Shown here piece after piece: positions 41,933-55,400 of a stretch of 64,000 nt of DNA (the stretch's first letter is position 1; the number at the start of each line of letters is the position of its first letter). Below the pieces are notes generated by a model. That model searched no databases and had not been told where the DNA came from. It saw nothing but the letters and a program-made list of their open reading frames with translations. The stretch is taken from NCBI GenBank assembly GCA_030765045.1, contig CM060968.1, positions 112,867,404-112,931,403 of the forward strand. Reading direction: 5' to 3'. The DNA comes from Tenodera sinensis (lineage: Eukaryota; Arthropoda; Insecta; Mantodea; Mantidae). Made by a program: the position numbers and the translations under genes.

Positions 41933-44781
41933 AATGTGTATGTTTTGATGTACATTTCTTGTATATACAATGAAAATGTATATGTTTTGATGTACATTTC
42001 TTGAATGTACACTGAAAATGTGTATGTTTTGATGTATATTTCTTGTATATACAATGAAAATGTGTATGTTTTGATGTACATTTCTGGTATATACAATGAA
42101 AATGTGTATGTTTTGATGTACATTTTTTGAATGTACAATGAAAATGTGTATGCTTTGATGTACATTTGTTGAATGTACAATGAAAATGTGTATGTTTTGA
42201 TAAACATTTCTTGAATGTACAATGAAAAAGTGTATGTTTTGATGTACATTTCTTGAGTGTACAATGAAAATGTGTATGTTTTGATGTACATTTCTTGAGT
42301 GTACAATGAAAATGTGTATGCTTTGATGTACATTTCTTGAATGTACAATGAAAATGTGTATGTTTTGATCTACATTTCTTGAGTATACAATGAAAATGTG
42401 TATGTTTTGATGTACATTTCTTGAATGTACACTGAAAATGTGTATGTTTTGATGTACATTTCTTGAATGTACGCTGTAAATGTGTATGTTTTGATATACA
42501 TTTCTTGAATGTACACTGAAAATGTGTATGTTTTCATGTACATTTCTTGAATGTACACTGAAAATGTGTATGTTTTGATGTACATTTCTTGTATATACAA
42601 TGAAAATGTATATGTTTTGATGTACATTTCTTGAATGTACACTGAAAATGTGGATGTTTTGATGTACATTTCTTGTATATACAATGAAAATGTGTATGTT
42701 TTGATGTACATTTCTGGAATATACAATGAAAATGTGTATGTTTTGGTGTACATTTCTTGAATGTACACTGAAAATGTGTATGTTTTGATGTACATTTCTT
42801 GAGTGTACAATGAAAATGTGTATGTTTTGATGTACATTTCTTGAATCTACACTGAAAATGTGTAGGTTTTGATGTACATTTCTTTAATGTACAATGAAAA
42901 TGTGTATGTTTTGATGTACATTTCTTGAGTGTACAATGAAAATGTGTATGTTTTGATGTACATTGCTTGAGTGTACAATGAAGATGTGTATGTTTTGATG
43001 TACATTTCGTGAATGTACAATGAGAATGTGTAAGTTTTGATGTACATTTCTTGAATGTACAATGAAAATATGTATGTTTTGATGTATATTTCTTGAATGT
43101 ACACTGAAAATGTGTATTTTTTTATATACATTTTGAATGTACACTGAAAATGTGTATGTTTTGTTGTACATTTCTGGAATGTACAATGAAAATGTGTATG
43201 TTTTGATATACATTTCTTGAATGTACACTGAAAATGTGTATGTTTTGAAGTACATTTCTTGAGTGTACAATGAAAATGTGTATGTTTTGATGTACATTTC
43301 TTGAATGTACACTGAAAATGTATATGTTTTGATGTACATTTCTTGTATATACAATGAAAATGTGTATGTTTTGATGTACATTTCTTGAATGTACACTGAA
43401 AATGTGTAGGTTTTGATGTACATTTCTTGAATATACAATGAAAATTTGTATGTTTTGATGTACATTTCTTGAATGTACACTGAAAATGTGTATGTTTTGA
43501 TATGCATTTCTTGAATGTACACTGAAAATGTGTGTTTTGATGTACATTTCTTGAATGTACAATGAAAATGTGTATGTTTTGATGTACATTCTTTGAATGT
43601 ACAATGAAAATGTGTATGTTTTGATGTACATTTCTTGAATGTACAATGAAAATGTGTATGTTTTGATGTACATTTCTTAAATGTACAATGAAAATGTGTA
43701 TGTTTTGATATACATTTCTTGAATGTACAATGAAAATGTGTATGCTTTGATGTACATTTCTTTAGTGCACAATGAAAATGTGTATGTTTTGATGTCCATT
43801 TCTTGTATATACAATGAAAATGTGTATGTTTTGATGTACGTTTCTTGAATGTACACTGAAAATGTGTATGTTTTGATATACATTTCTTGAATGTACAATG
43901 GAAATGTATATGTTTTCATGTACATTTCTTGAATGTACACTGAAAATGTGTATGTTTTGATGTACATTTCTTGTATATACAATGAAAATGTATATGTTTT
44001 GATGTACATTTCTTGAATGTACACTGAAAATCTGTATGTCTTGATGTACATTTCTTGTATATACAATGAAAATGTATATGTTTTGATGTACATTTCTTGA
44101 ATGTACACTGAAAATGTGTATGTTTTGATGTACATTTCTTGTATATACAATGAAAATGTATATGTTTTCATGTACATTTCTTGAATGTAATCTGAAAATG
44201 TGTATGTTTTGATGTACATTTCTTGTATATACAATGAAAATGTGTATGTTTTGATGTACATTTCTTGAATGTAATCTGAAAATGTGTATGTTTTGATGTA
44301 CATTTCTTGAATGTACACTGAAAATGTGTATGTTTTTATGTACATTTCTTGTATATACAATGAAAATGTGTATGTTTTGATGTACATTTCTTGAGTGTAC
44401 AATGAAAATGTGTATGTTTTGATGTACATTTCTTGAATGTACACTGAAAATGTGTAGGTTTTGATGTACATTTCTGGAATATACAATCAAAATTTGTATG
44501 TTTTGATGTACATTTCTTGAATGTACACTGAAAATGTGTATGTTTTGATATGCATTTCTTGAATGTACACTGAAAATGTGTGTTTTGATGTACTATTCTT
44601 GAATGTACAATGAAAATGTGTATGTTTTGATGTACATTCTTTGAATGTACAATGAAAATGTGTATGTTTTGATGTACATTTCTTGAATGTAATTGAAAAT
44701 GTGTATGTTTTTATGTACATTTCTTAAATGTACAATGAAAATGTGTATGTTTTGATATACATTTCTTGAATGTACAATGAA
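41932..44781 (+). repeat. 68-monomer HOR unit W, copy 2
   Basis: Repeats copy 1 with all four characteristic indels (near 43,132, 43,531, 44,581 and 44,691) and the signature block at about 43,761. From 42,100 onward it is also part of the 4.82-kb unit X, so this unit was duplicated again as part of the larger X event. Confidence 0.9.
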
Positions 44782-46923
44782 AATGTGTATGTTTTGATGT
44801 ACATTTCTTGTATATACAATGAAAATGTATATGTTTTGATGTACATTTCTTGAATGTACACTGAAAATGTGTATGTTTTGATGTATATTTCTTGTATATA
44901 CAATGAAAATGTGTATGTTTTGATGTACATTTCTGGTATATACAATGAAAATGTGTATGTTTTGATGTACATTTTTTGAATGTACAATGAAAATGTGTAT
45001 GCTTTGATGTACATTTGTTGAATGTACAATGAAAATGTGTATGTTTTGATAAACATTTCTTGAATGTACAATGAAAAAGTGTATGTTTTGATGTACATTT
45101 CTTGAGTGTACAATGAAAATGTGTATGTTTTGATGTACATTTCTTGAGTGTACAATGAAAATGTGTATGCTTTGATGTACATTTCTTGAATGTACAATGA
45201 AAATGTGTATGTTTTGATCTACATTTCTTGAGTATACAATGAAAATGTGTATGTTTTGATGTACATTTCTTGAATGTACACTGAAAATGTGTATGTTTTG
45301 ATGTACATTTCTTGAATGTACGCTGTAAATGTGTATGTTTTGATATACATTTCTTGAATGTACACTGAAAATGTGTATGTTTTCATGTACATTTCTTGAA
45401 TGTACACTGAAAATGTGTATGTTTTGATGTACATTTCTTGTATATACAATGAAAATGTATATGTTTTGATGTACATTTCTTGAATGTACACTGAAAATGT
45501 GGATGTTTTGATGTACATTTCTTGTATATACAATGAAAATGTGTATGTTTTGATGTACATTTCTGGAATATACAATGAAAATGTGTATGTTTTGGTGTAC
45601 ATTTCTTGAATGTACACTGAAAATGTGTATGTTTTGATGTACATTTCTTGAGTGTACAATGAAAATGTGTATGTTTTGATGTACATTTCTTGAATCTACA
45701 CTGAAAATGTGTAGGTTTTGATGTACATTTCTTTAATGTACAATGAAAATGTGTATGTTTTGATGTACATTTCTTGAGTGTACAATGAAAATGTGTATGT
45801 TTTGATGTACATTGCTTGAGTGTACAATGAAAATGTGTATGTTTTGATGTACATTTCGTGAATGTACAATGAGAATGTGTAAGTTTTGATGTACATTTCT
45901 TGAATGTACAATGAAAATGTGTATGTTTTGATGTATATTTCTTGAATGTACACTGAAAATGTGTATGTTTTGTTGTACATTTCTGGAATGTACAATGAAA
46001 ATGTGTATGTTTTGATATATATTTCTTGAATGTACACTGAAAATGTGTATGTTTTGAAGTACATTTCTTGAGTGTACAATGAAAATGTGTATGTTTTGAT
46101 GTACATTTCTTGTATATACAATGAAAATGTGTATGTTTTGATGTATATTTCGAGAATGTACAATGAAAATGTGTATGTTTTGATGTACATTTCTTGAATG
46201 TACAATGAAAATGTGTATGTTTAAATGTACATTTCTTGAATGTACAATGAAAATGTGTATGTTTAAATGTACATTTCTTGAATGTACACTGAAAATGTGT
46301 ATGTTTTGATACACATTTCTTGAGTGTACAATGAAGATGTGTATGTTTTGATGTACATTTCTTGAATGTACAATGAAAATGTGTATGTTTTGATGTATAT
46401 TTCTAGAATGTACAATGAAAATGTGTATGTTTTGATGTACATTTCTTGAATGTACACTGAAAATGTGTATGTTTTGATGTACATTTCTTGAATGTACAAT
46501 GAAAATGTGTATGTTTTGATGTATATTTCTAGAATGTACAATGAAAATGTGTATGTTTAAATGTACATTTCTTGAATGTACACTGAAAATGTGTATGTTT
46601 TGATGTACATTACTTGAATTTACAATGAAAATGTGTATGTTTTGATGTATATTTCTAGAATGTACAATGAAAATGTGTATGTTTTGATGTACATTTCTTG
46701 AATGTACAATGAAAATGTGTATGTTTAAATGTACATTTCTTGAATGTACACTGAAAATGTGTATGTTTTGATGTACATTTCTTGAGTGTACAATGAAAAT
46801 GTGTATGTTTTGATGTACATTTCTTGAATGTACAATGAGAATGTGTATGTTTTGATGTACATGTCTTGAATGTACAATGAAAATGTGTATGTTTTGGTGT
46901 ACATTTCTTGAATGTGCAATGAA
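42100..46923 (+). repeat. 115-monomer HOR unit X, copy 1 (4,823 bp)
   Basis: Matches 46,923-51,787, offset 4,823 bp up to about 45,950 and 4,864 bp after it. 4,823 is 115 x 42 minus 7, the same four indels as unit W. Copy 1 lacks one monomer that copy 2 has at 50,770-50,810. Related segments (for example 53,455-53,500) also have that monomer, so copy 1 most likely lost it. The two copies are close to identical by eye. Unit X joins W-type sequence (left) to right-end-type sequence (right). Confidence 0.92.
44781..45950 (+). repeat. Unit W, partial third copy
   Basis: Continues the order of 41,932-43,100 at the same 2,849-bp offset: the TTTTGATCTAC monomer, then GTACGCTGTAAATG, TTTTCATG and GAATCTACACTG types. 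It leaves that order near 45,950, where one monomer (the GTGTATTTT type) is missing. Beyond this point the sequence is richer in GTTTAAATG and TTTCTAGAATG monomers, like the right end of the window. Confidence 0.8.
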
Positions 46924-49900
46924 AATGTGTATGTTTTGATGTACATTTTTTGAATGTACAATGAAAATGTGTATGCTTTGATGTACATTTGTTGAATGTA
47001 CAATGAAAATGTGTATGTTTTGATAAACATTTCTTGAATGTACAATGAAAAAGTGTATGTTTTGATGTACATTTCTTGAGTGTACAATGAAAATGTGTAT
47101 GTTTTGATGTACATTTCTTGAGTGTACAATGAAAATGTGTATGCTTTGATGTACATTTCTTGAATGTACAATGAAAATGTGTATGTTTTGATCTACATTT
47201 CTTGAGTATACAATGAAAATGTGTATGTTTTGATGTACATTTCTTGAATGTACACTGAAAATGTGTATGTTTTGATGTACATTTCTTGAATGTACGCTGT
47301 AAATGTGTATGTTTTGATATACATTTCTTGAATGTACACTGAAAATGTGTATGTTTTCATGTACATTTCTTGAATGTACACTGAAAATGTGTATGTTTTG
47401 ATGTACATTTCTTGTATATACAATGAAAATGTATATGTTTTGATGTACATTTCTTGAATGTACACTGAAAATGTGGATGTTTTGATGTACATTTCTTGTA
47501 TATACAATGAAAATGTGTATGTTTTGATGTACATTTCTGGAATATACAATGAAAATGTGTATGTTTTGGTGTACATTTCTTGAATGTACACTGAAAATGT
47601 GTATGTTTTGATGTACATTTCTTGAGTGTACAATGAAAATGTGTATGTTTTGATGTACATTTCTTGAATCTACACTGAAAATGTGTAGGTTTTGATGTAC
47701 ATTTCTTTAATGTACAATGAAAATGTGTATGTTTTGATGTACATTTCTTGAGTGTACAATGAAAATGTGTATGTTTTGATGTACATTGCTTGAGTGTACA
47801 ATGAAGATGTGTATGTTTTGATGTACATTTCGTGAATGTACAATGAGAATGTGTAAGTTTTGATGTACATTTCTTGAATGTACAATGAAAATATGTATGT
47901 TTTGATGTATATTTCTTGAATGTACACTGAAAATGTGTATTTTTTTATATACATTTTGAATGTACACTGAAAATGTGTATGTTTTGTTGTACATTTCTGG
48001 AATGTACAATGAAAATGTGTATGTTTTGATATACATTTCTTGAATGTACACTGAAAATGTGTATGTTTTGAAGTACATTTCTTGAGTGTACAATGAAAAT
48101 GTGTATGTTTTGATGTACATTTCTTGAATGTACACTGAAAATGTATATGTTTTGATGTACATTTCTTGTATATACAATGAAAATGTGTATGTTTTGATGT
48201 ACATTTCTTGAATGTACACTGAAAATGTGTAGGTTTTGATGTACATTTCTTGAATATACAATGAAAATTTGTATGTTTTGATGTACATTTCTTGAATGTA
48301 CACTGAAAATGTGTATGTTTTGATATGCATTTCTTGAATGTACACTGAAAATGTGTGTTTTGATGTACATTTCTTGAATGTACAATGAAAATGTGTATGT
48401 TTTGATGTACATTCTTTGAATGTACAATGAAAATGTGTATGTTTTGATGTACATTTCTTGAATGTACAATGAAAATGTGTATGTTTTGATGTACATTTCT
48501 TAAATGTACAATGAAAATGTGTATGTTTTGATATACATTTCTTGAATGTACAATGAAAATGTGTATGCTTTGATGTACATTTCTTTAGTGCACAATGAAA
48601 ATGTGTATGTTTTGATGTCCATTTCTTGTATATACAATGAAAATGTGTATGTTTTGATGTACGTTTCTTGAATGTACACTGAAAATGTGTATGTTTTGAT
48701 ATACATTTCTTGAATGTACAATGGAAATGTATATGTTTTCATGTACATTTCTTGAATGTACACTGAAAATGTGTATGTTTTGATGTACATTTCTTGTATA
48801 TACAATGAAAATGTATATGTTTTGATGTACATTTCTTGAATGTACACTGAAAATCTGTATGTCTTGATGTACATTTCTTGTATATACAATGAAAATGTAT
48901 ATGTTTTGATGTACATTTCTTGAATGTACACTGAAAATGTGTATGTTTTGATGTACATTTCTTGTATATACAATGAAAATGTATATGTTTTCATGTACAT
49001 TTCTTGAATGTAATCTGAAAATGTGTATGTTTTGATGTACATTTCTTGTATATACAATGAAAATGTGTATGTTTTGATGTACATTTCTTGAATGTAATCT
49101 GAAAATGTGTATGTTTTGATGTACATTTCTTGAATGTACACTGAAAATGTGTATGTTTTTATGTACATTTCTTGTATATACAATGAAAATGTGTATGTTT
49201 TGATGTACATTTCTTGAGTGTACAATGAAAATGTGTATGTTTTGATGTACATTTCTTGAATGTACACTGAAAATGTGTAGGTTTTGATGTACATTTCTGG
49301 AATATACAATCAAAATTTGTATGTTTTGATGTACATTTCTTGAATGTACACTGAAAATGTGTATGTTTTGATATGCATTTCTTGAATGTACACTGAAAAT
49401 GTGTGTTTTGATGTACTATTCTTGAATGTACAATGAAAATGTGTATGTTTTGATGTACATTCTTTGAATGTACAATGAAAATGTGTATGTTTTGATGTAC
49501 ATTTCTTGAATGTAATTGAAAATGTGTATGTTTTTATGTACATTTCTTAAATGTACAATGAAAATGTGTATGTTTTGATATACATTTCTTGAATGTACAA
49601 TGAAAATGTGTATGTTTTGATGTACATTTCTTGTATATACAATGAAAATGTATATGTTTTGATGTACATTTCTTGAATGTACACTGAAAATGTGTATGTT
49701 TTGATGTATATTTCTTGTATATACAATGAAAATGTGTATGTTTTGATGTACATTTCTGGTATATACAATGAAAATGTGTATGTTTTGATGTACATTTTTT
49801 GAATGTACAATGAAAATGTGTATGCTTTGATGTACATTTGTTGAATGTACAATGAAAATGTGTATGTTTTGATAAACATTTCTTGAATGTACAATGAAAA

Positions 49901-51787
49901 AGTGTATGTTTTGATGTACATTTCTTGAGTGTACAATGAAAATGTGTATGTTTTGATGTACATTTCTTGAGTGTACAATGAAAATGTGTATGCTTTGATG
50001 TACATTTCTTGAATGTACAATGAAAATGTGTATGTTTTGATCTACATTTCTTGAGTATACAATGAAAATGTGTATGTTTTGATGTACATTTCTTGAATGT
50101 ACACTGAAAATGTGTATGTTTTGATGTACATTTCTTGAATGTACGCTGTAAATGTGTATGTTTTGATATACATTTCTTGAATGTACACTGAAAATGTGTA
50201 TGTTTTCATGTACATTTCTTGAATGTACACTGAAAATGTGTATGTTTTGATGTACATTTCTTGTATATACAATGAAAATGTATATGTTTTGATGTACATT
50301 TCTTGAATGTACACTGAAAATGTGGATGTTTTGATGTACATTTCTTGTATATACAATGAAAATGTGTATGTTTTGATGTACATTTCTGGAATATACAATG
50401 AAAATGTGTATGTTTTGGTGTACATTTCTTGAATGTACACTGAAAATGTGTATGTTTTGATGTACATTTCTTGAGTGTACAATGAAAATGTGTATGTTTT
50501 GATGTACATTTCTTGAATCTACACTGAAAATGTGTAGGTTTTGATGTACATTTCTTTAATGTACAATGAAAATGTGTATGTTTTGATGTACATTTCTTGA
50601 GTGTACAATGAAAATGTGTATGTTTTGATGTACATTGCTTGAGTGTACAATGAAAATGTGTATGTTTTGATGTACATTTCGTGAATGTACAATGAGAATG
50701 TGTAAGTTTTGATGTACATTTCTTGAATGTACAATGAAAATGTGTATGTTTTGATGTATATTTCTTGAATGCACACTGAAAATGTGTATTTTTGATATAC
50801 ATTTCTTGAATGTACACTGAAAATGTGTATGTTTTGTTGTACATTTCTGGAATGTACAATGAAAATGTGTATGTTTTGATATATATTTCTTGAATGTACA
50901 CTGAAAATGTGTATGTTTTGAAGTACATTTCTTGAGTGTACAATGAAAATGTGTATGTTTTGATGTACATTTCTTGTATATACAATGAAAATGTGTATGT
51001 TTTGATGTATATTTCGAGAATGTACAATGAAAATGTGTATGTTTTGATGTACATTTCTTGAATGTACAATGAAAATGTGTATGTTTAAATGTACATTTCT
51101 TGAATGTACAATGAAAATGTGTATGTTTAAATGTACATTTCTTGAATGTACACTGAAAATGTGTATGTTTTGATACACATTTCTTGAGTGTACAATGAAG
51201 ATGTGTATGTTTTGATGTACATTTCTTGAATGTACAATGAAAATGTGTATGTTTTGATGTATATTTCTAGAATGTACAATGAAAATGTGTATGTTTTGAT
51301 GTACATTTCTTGAATGTACACTGAAAATGTGTATGTTTTGATGTACATTTCTTGAATGTACAATGAAAATGTGTATGTTTTGATGTATATTTCTAGAATG
51401 TACAATGAAAATGTGTATGTTTAAATGTACATTTCTTGAATGTACACTGAAAATGTGTATGTTTTGATGTACATTACTTGAATTTACAATGAAAATGTGT
51501 ATGTTTTGATGTATATTTCTAGAATGTACAATGAAAATGTGTATGTTTTGATGTACATTTCTTGAATGTACAATGAAAATGTGTATGTTTAAATGTACAT
51601 TTCTTGAATGTACACTGAAAATGTGTATGTTTTGATGTACATTTCTTGAGTGTACAATGAAAATGTGTATGTTTTGATGTACATTTCTTGAATGTACAAT
51701 GAGAATGTGTATGTTTTGATGTACATGTCTTGAATGTACAATGAAAATGTGTATGTTTTGGTGTACATTTCTTGAATGTGCAATGAA
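46923..51787 (+). repeat. 116-monomer HOR unit X, copy 2 (4,864 bp)
   Basis: Repeats copy 1, including the internal W junction (about 49,604), the signature block (about 48,584) and all four W-type indels (near 47,955, 48,354, 49,404 and 49,514). It keeps a 41-bp monomer at 50,770-50,810, starting TGCACACTG with a one-base deletion in its T tract, which is missing from copy 1. The left junction at 46,923 is sharp: a TGTGCAATG monomer with GTTTTGATG is followed by TACATTTTTTGAATG, as at about 42,100. Confidence 0.92.
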
Positions 51788-54700
51788 AATGTGTATGTTT
51801 AAATGTACATTTCTTGAATGTACACTGAAAATGTGTATGTTTAAATGTACATTTCTTGAATGTACACTGAAAATGTGTATGTTTTGATATACATTTCTTG
51901 AATGTACACTCAAAATGTGTATGTTTTGTTGTACATTTCTGGAATGTACAATGAAAATGTGTATGTTTTGATATACATTTCTTGAATGTCCACTGAAAAT
52001 GTGTATGTTTTGATGTACATTTCTTGAGTGTACAATGAAAATGTGTATGTTTTGATGTACATTTCTGGAATGTACAATGAAAATGTGTATGTTTTGATGT
52101 ACATTTCTTGAATGTACACTGAAAATGTGTAGGTTTTGATGTACATTTCTGGAATATACAATCAAAATTTGTATGTTTTGATGTACATTTCTTGAATGTA
52201 CACTGAAAATGTGTATGTTTTGATATGCATTTCTTGAATGTACACTGAAAATGTGTGTTTTGATGTACTATTCTTGAATGTACAATGAAAATGTGTATGT
52301 TTTGATGTACATTCTTTGAATGTACAATGAAAATGTGTATGTTTTGATGTACATTTCTTGAATGTAATTGAAAATGTGTATGTTTTTATGTACATTTCTT
52401 AAATGTACAATGAAAATGTGTATGTTTTGATATACATTTCTTGAATGTACAATGAAAATGTGTATGTTTTGATGTACATTTCTTGTATATACAATGAAAA
52501 TGTATATGTTTTGATGTACATTTCTTGAATGTACACTGAAAATGTGTATGTTTTGATGTATATTTCTTGTATATACAATGAAAATGTGTATGTTTTGATG
52601 TACATTTCTGGTATATACAATGAAAATGTGTATGTTTTGATGTACATTTTTTGAATGTACAATGAAAATGTGTATGCTTTGATGTACATTTGTTGAATGT
52701 ACAATGAAAATGTGTATGTTTTGATAAACATTTCTTGAATGTACAATGAAAAAGTGTATGTTTTGATGTACATTTCTTGAGTGTACAATGAAAATGTGTA
52801 TGTTTTGATGTATATTTCTTGAATGTACAATGAAAATGTGTATGTTTTGATGTACATTTCTTTAGTGTACAATGAAAATGTGTTTGTTTTGATGTACATT
52901 TCTTGAATGTACACTGAAAATGTGTATTTTTTGTTATACATTTCTTGAATGTACACTGAAAATGTGTATGTTTTGATGTACATTTGTTAAATGTACAATG
53001 AAAATGTGTATGTTTTGATATACATTTCTTGAATGTACAATGAAAAAGTGTATGTTGTGATGTACATTTCTTGAGTGTACAATGAAAATCTGTATGCTTT
53101 GATGTACATTTCTCGAATGTACAATGAAAATGTGTATGTTTTGATCTACATTTCTTGAATGTACAATGAAAATGTGTATGTTTTGATGTACATTTCCTGA
53201 ATCTACACTGAAAATGTGTAGGTTTTGATGTACATTTCTTTAATGTACAATGAAAATGTGTATGTTTTGATGTACATTTCTTGAGTGTACAATGAAAATG
53301 TGTATGTTTTGATGTACATTTCTTGAGTGTACAATGAAAATGTGTATGTTTTGATGTACATTTCTTGAATGTACAATGAGAATGTGTAAGTTTTGATGTA
53401 CATTTCTTGAATGTACAATGAAAATGTGTATGTTTTGATGTATATTTCTTGAATGTACACTGAAAATGTGTATTTTTTGATATACATTTCTTGAATGTAC
53501 ACTGAAAATGTGTATGTTTTGTTGTACATTTCTGGAATGTACAATGAAAATGTGTATGTTTTGATATACATTTCTTGAATGTACACTGAAAATGTGTATG
53601 TTTTGATGTACATTTCTTGAGTGTACAATGAAAATGTGTATGTTTTGATGTACATTTCTTGTATATACAATGAAAATGTGTATGTTTTGATGTATATTTC
53701 TAGAATGTACAATGAAAATGTGTATGTTTTGATGTACATTTCTTGAATGTACAATGAAAATGTGTATGTTTTGATGTACATTTCTTGAATGTACAATGAA
53801 AATGTGTATGTTTTGATGTATATTTCTAGAATGTACAATGAAAATGTGTATGTTTATATGTACATTTCTTGAATGTACACTGAAAATGTGTATGTTTTGA
53901 TGTACATTTCTTGAATGTACAATGAAAATGTGTATGTTTTGATGTATATTTCTAGAATGTACAATGAAAATGTGTATGTTTTGATGTACATTTCTTGAAT
54001 GTACAATGAAAATGTGTATGTTTAAATGTACATTTCTTGAATGTACACTGAAAATGTGTATGTTTTGATGTACATTTCTTGAGTGTACAATGAAAATGTG
54101 TATGTTTTGATGTACATTTCTTGAATGTACAATGAGAATGTGTATGTTTTGATGTACATTTCTTGAATGTACAATGAAAATGTGTATGTTTTGGTGTACA
54201 TTTCTTGAATGTACAATGAAAATGTGTATGTTTAAATGTACATTTCTTGAATGTACACTAAAAATGTGTATTTTTTGATATATATTTCTTGAATGTACAA
54301 TTAAATGTGTATATTTTGATGTACATTTCTTGAATGTACAATGAAAATGTGTATGTTTTGATATACATTTCTTGAATGTACCCTCAAAATGTGTATGTTT
54401 TGAAATACATTTCTTAAGTGTACAATGAAAATGTGTTTGTTCTGATGTACATTTCTTGAATGTACACTGAAAATGTGTATTTTTTGTTATACATTTCTTG
54501 AATGTACACTGAAAATGTGTATGCTTTGATGTGCATTTGTTGAATGTACAATGAAAATGTGTATGTTTTGATATACATTTCTTGAATGTACAATGAAAAA
54601 GTGTATGTTTTGATGTACATTTCTTGAATGTGCAATGAAAATGTGTATGTTTAAATGTACATTTCTTGAATGTACACTGAAAATGTGTATGTTTAAATGT

Positions 54701-55400
54701 ACATTTCTTGAATGTACACTGAAAATGTGTATGTTTAAATGTACATTTCTTGAATGTACACTGAAAATGTGTATGTTTTGATGTACATTTCTTGAGTGTA
54801 CAATGAAAATGTGTATGTTTTGATGTACATTTCTTGTATATACAATGAAAATGTGTATGTTTTGATGTATATTTCTAGAATGTACAATGAAAATGTGTAT
54901 GTTTTGATGTACATTTCTTGAATGTACAATGAAAATGTGTATGTTTAAATGTACATTTCTTGAATGTACAATGAAAATGTGTATGTTTTGATATACATTT
55001 CTTGAATGTACAATTAAATGTGTATATTTTGATGTACATTTCTTGAATGTACAATGAAAATGTGTATGTTTTGATATACATTTCTTGAATGTACCCTCAA
55101 AATGTGTATGTTTTGATGTACATTTCTTTAGTGCACAATGAAAATGTGTATGTTTTGATGTACATTTCTTGAATGTACACTGAAAATGTGTATGTTTTGT
55201 TGTACATTTCTGGAATGTACAATGAAAATGTGTATGTTTTGATATACATTTCTTGAATGTACACTGAAAATGTGTATGTTTTGATGTACATTTCTTGAGT
55301 GCACAATGAAAATGTGTATGTTTTGATGTACATTTCTTGAATGTACAATGAGAATGTGTATGTTTTGATGTACATGTCTTGAATGTACAATGAAAATGTG
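51787..55400 (+). repeat. Mosaic segment between units X and Y
   Basis: 51,787-52,060 carries GTTTAAATG and TTCTGGAATG monomers like the right end of the window. About 52,060-52,800 follows 49,208-49,948 (offset 2,852 bp), including the 2-bp and 1-bp deletions (near 52,256 and 52,366). From about 52,800 the order follows the CTTTAGTGTACA and GTGTTTG series also seen near 55,880. About 53,330-54,295 matches 58,580-59,544 at 5,249 bp (125 x 42 minus 1). A rare TACAATTAAATG monomer with a 1-bp deletion occurs twice, near 54,300 and 55,012. Confidence 0.7.

Noticed and set aside
42100..51787. Assembly artefact as the explanation for the near-identical X copies
   Set aside because: The copies differ by exactly one monomer (present at 50,770-50,810 only), which argues for two real copies. 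I cannot exclude mis-assembly elsewhere without reads.
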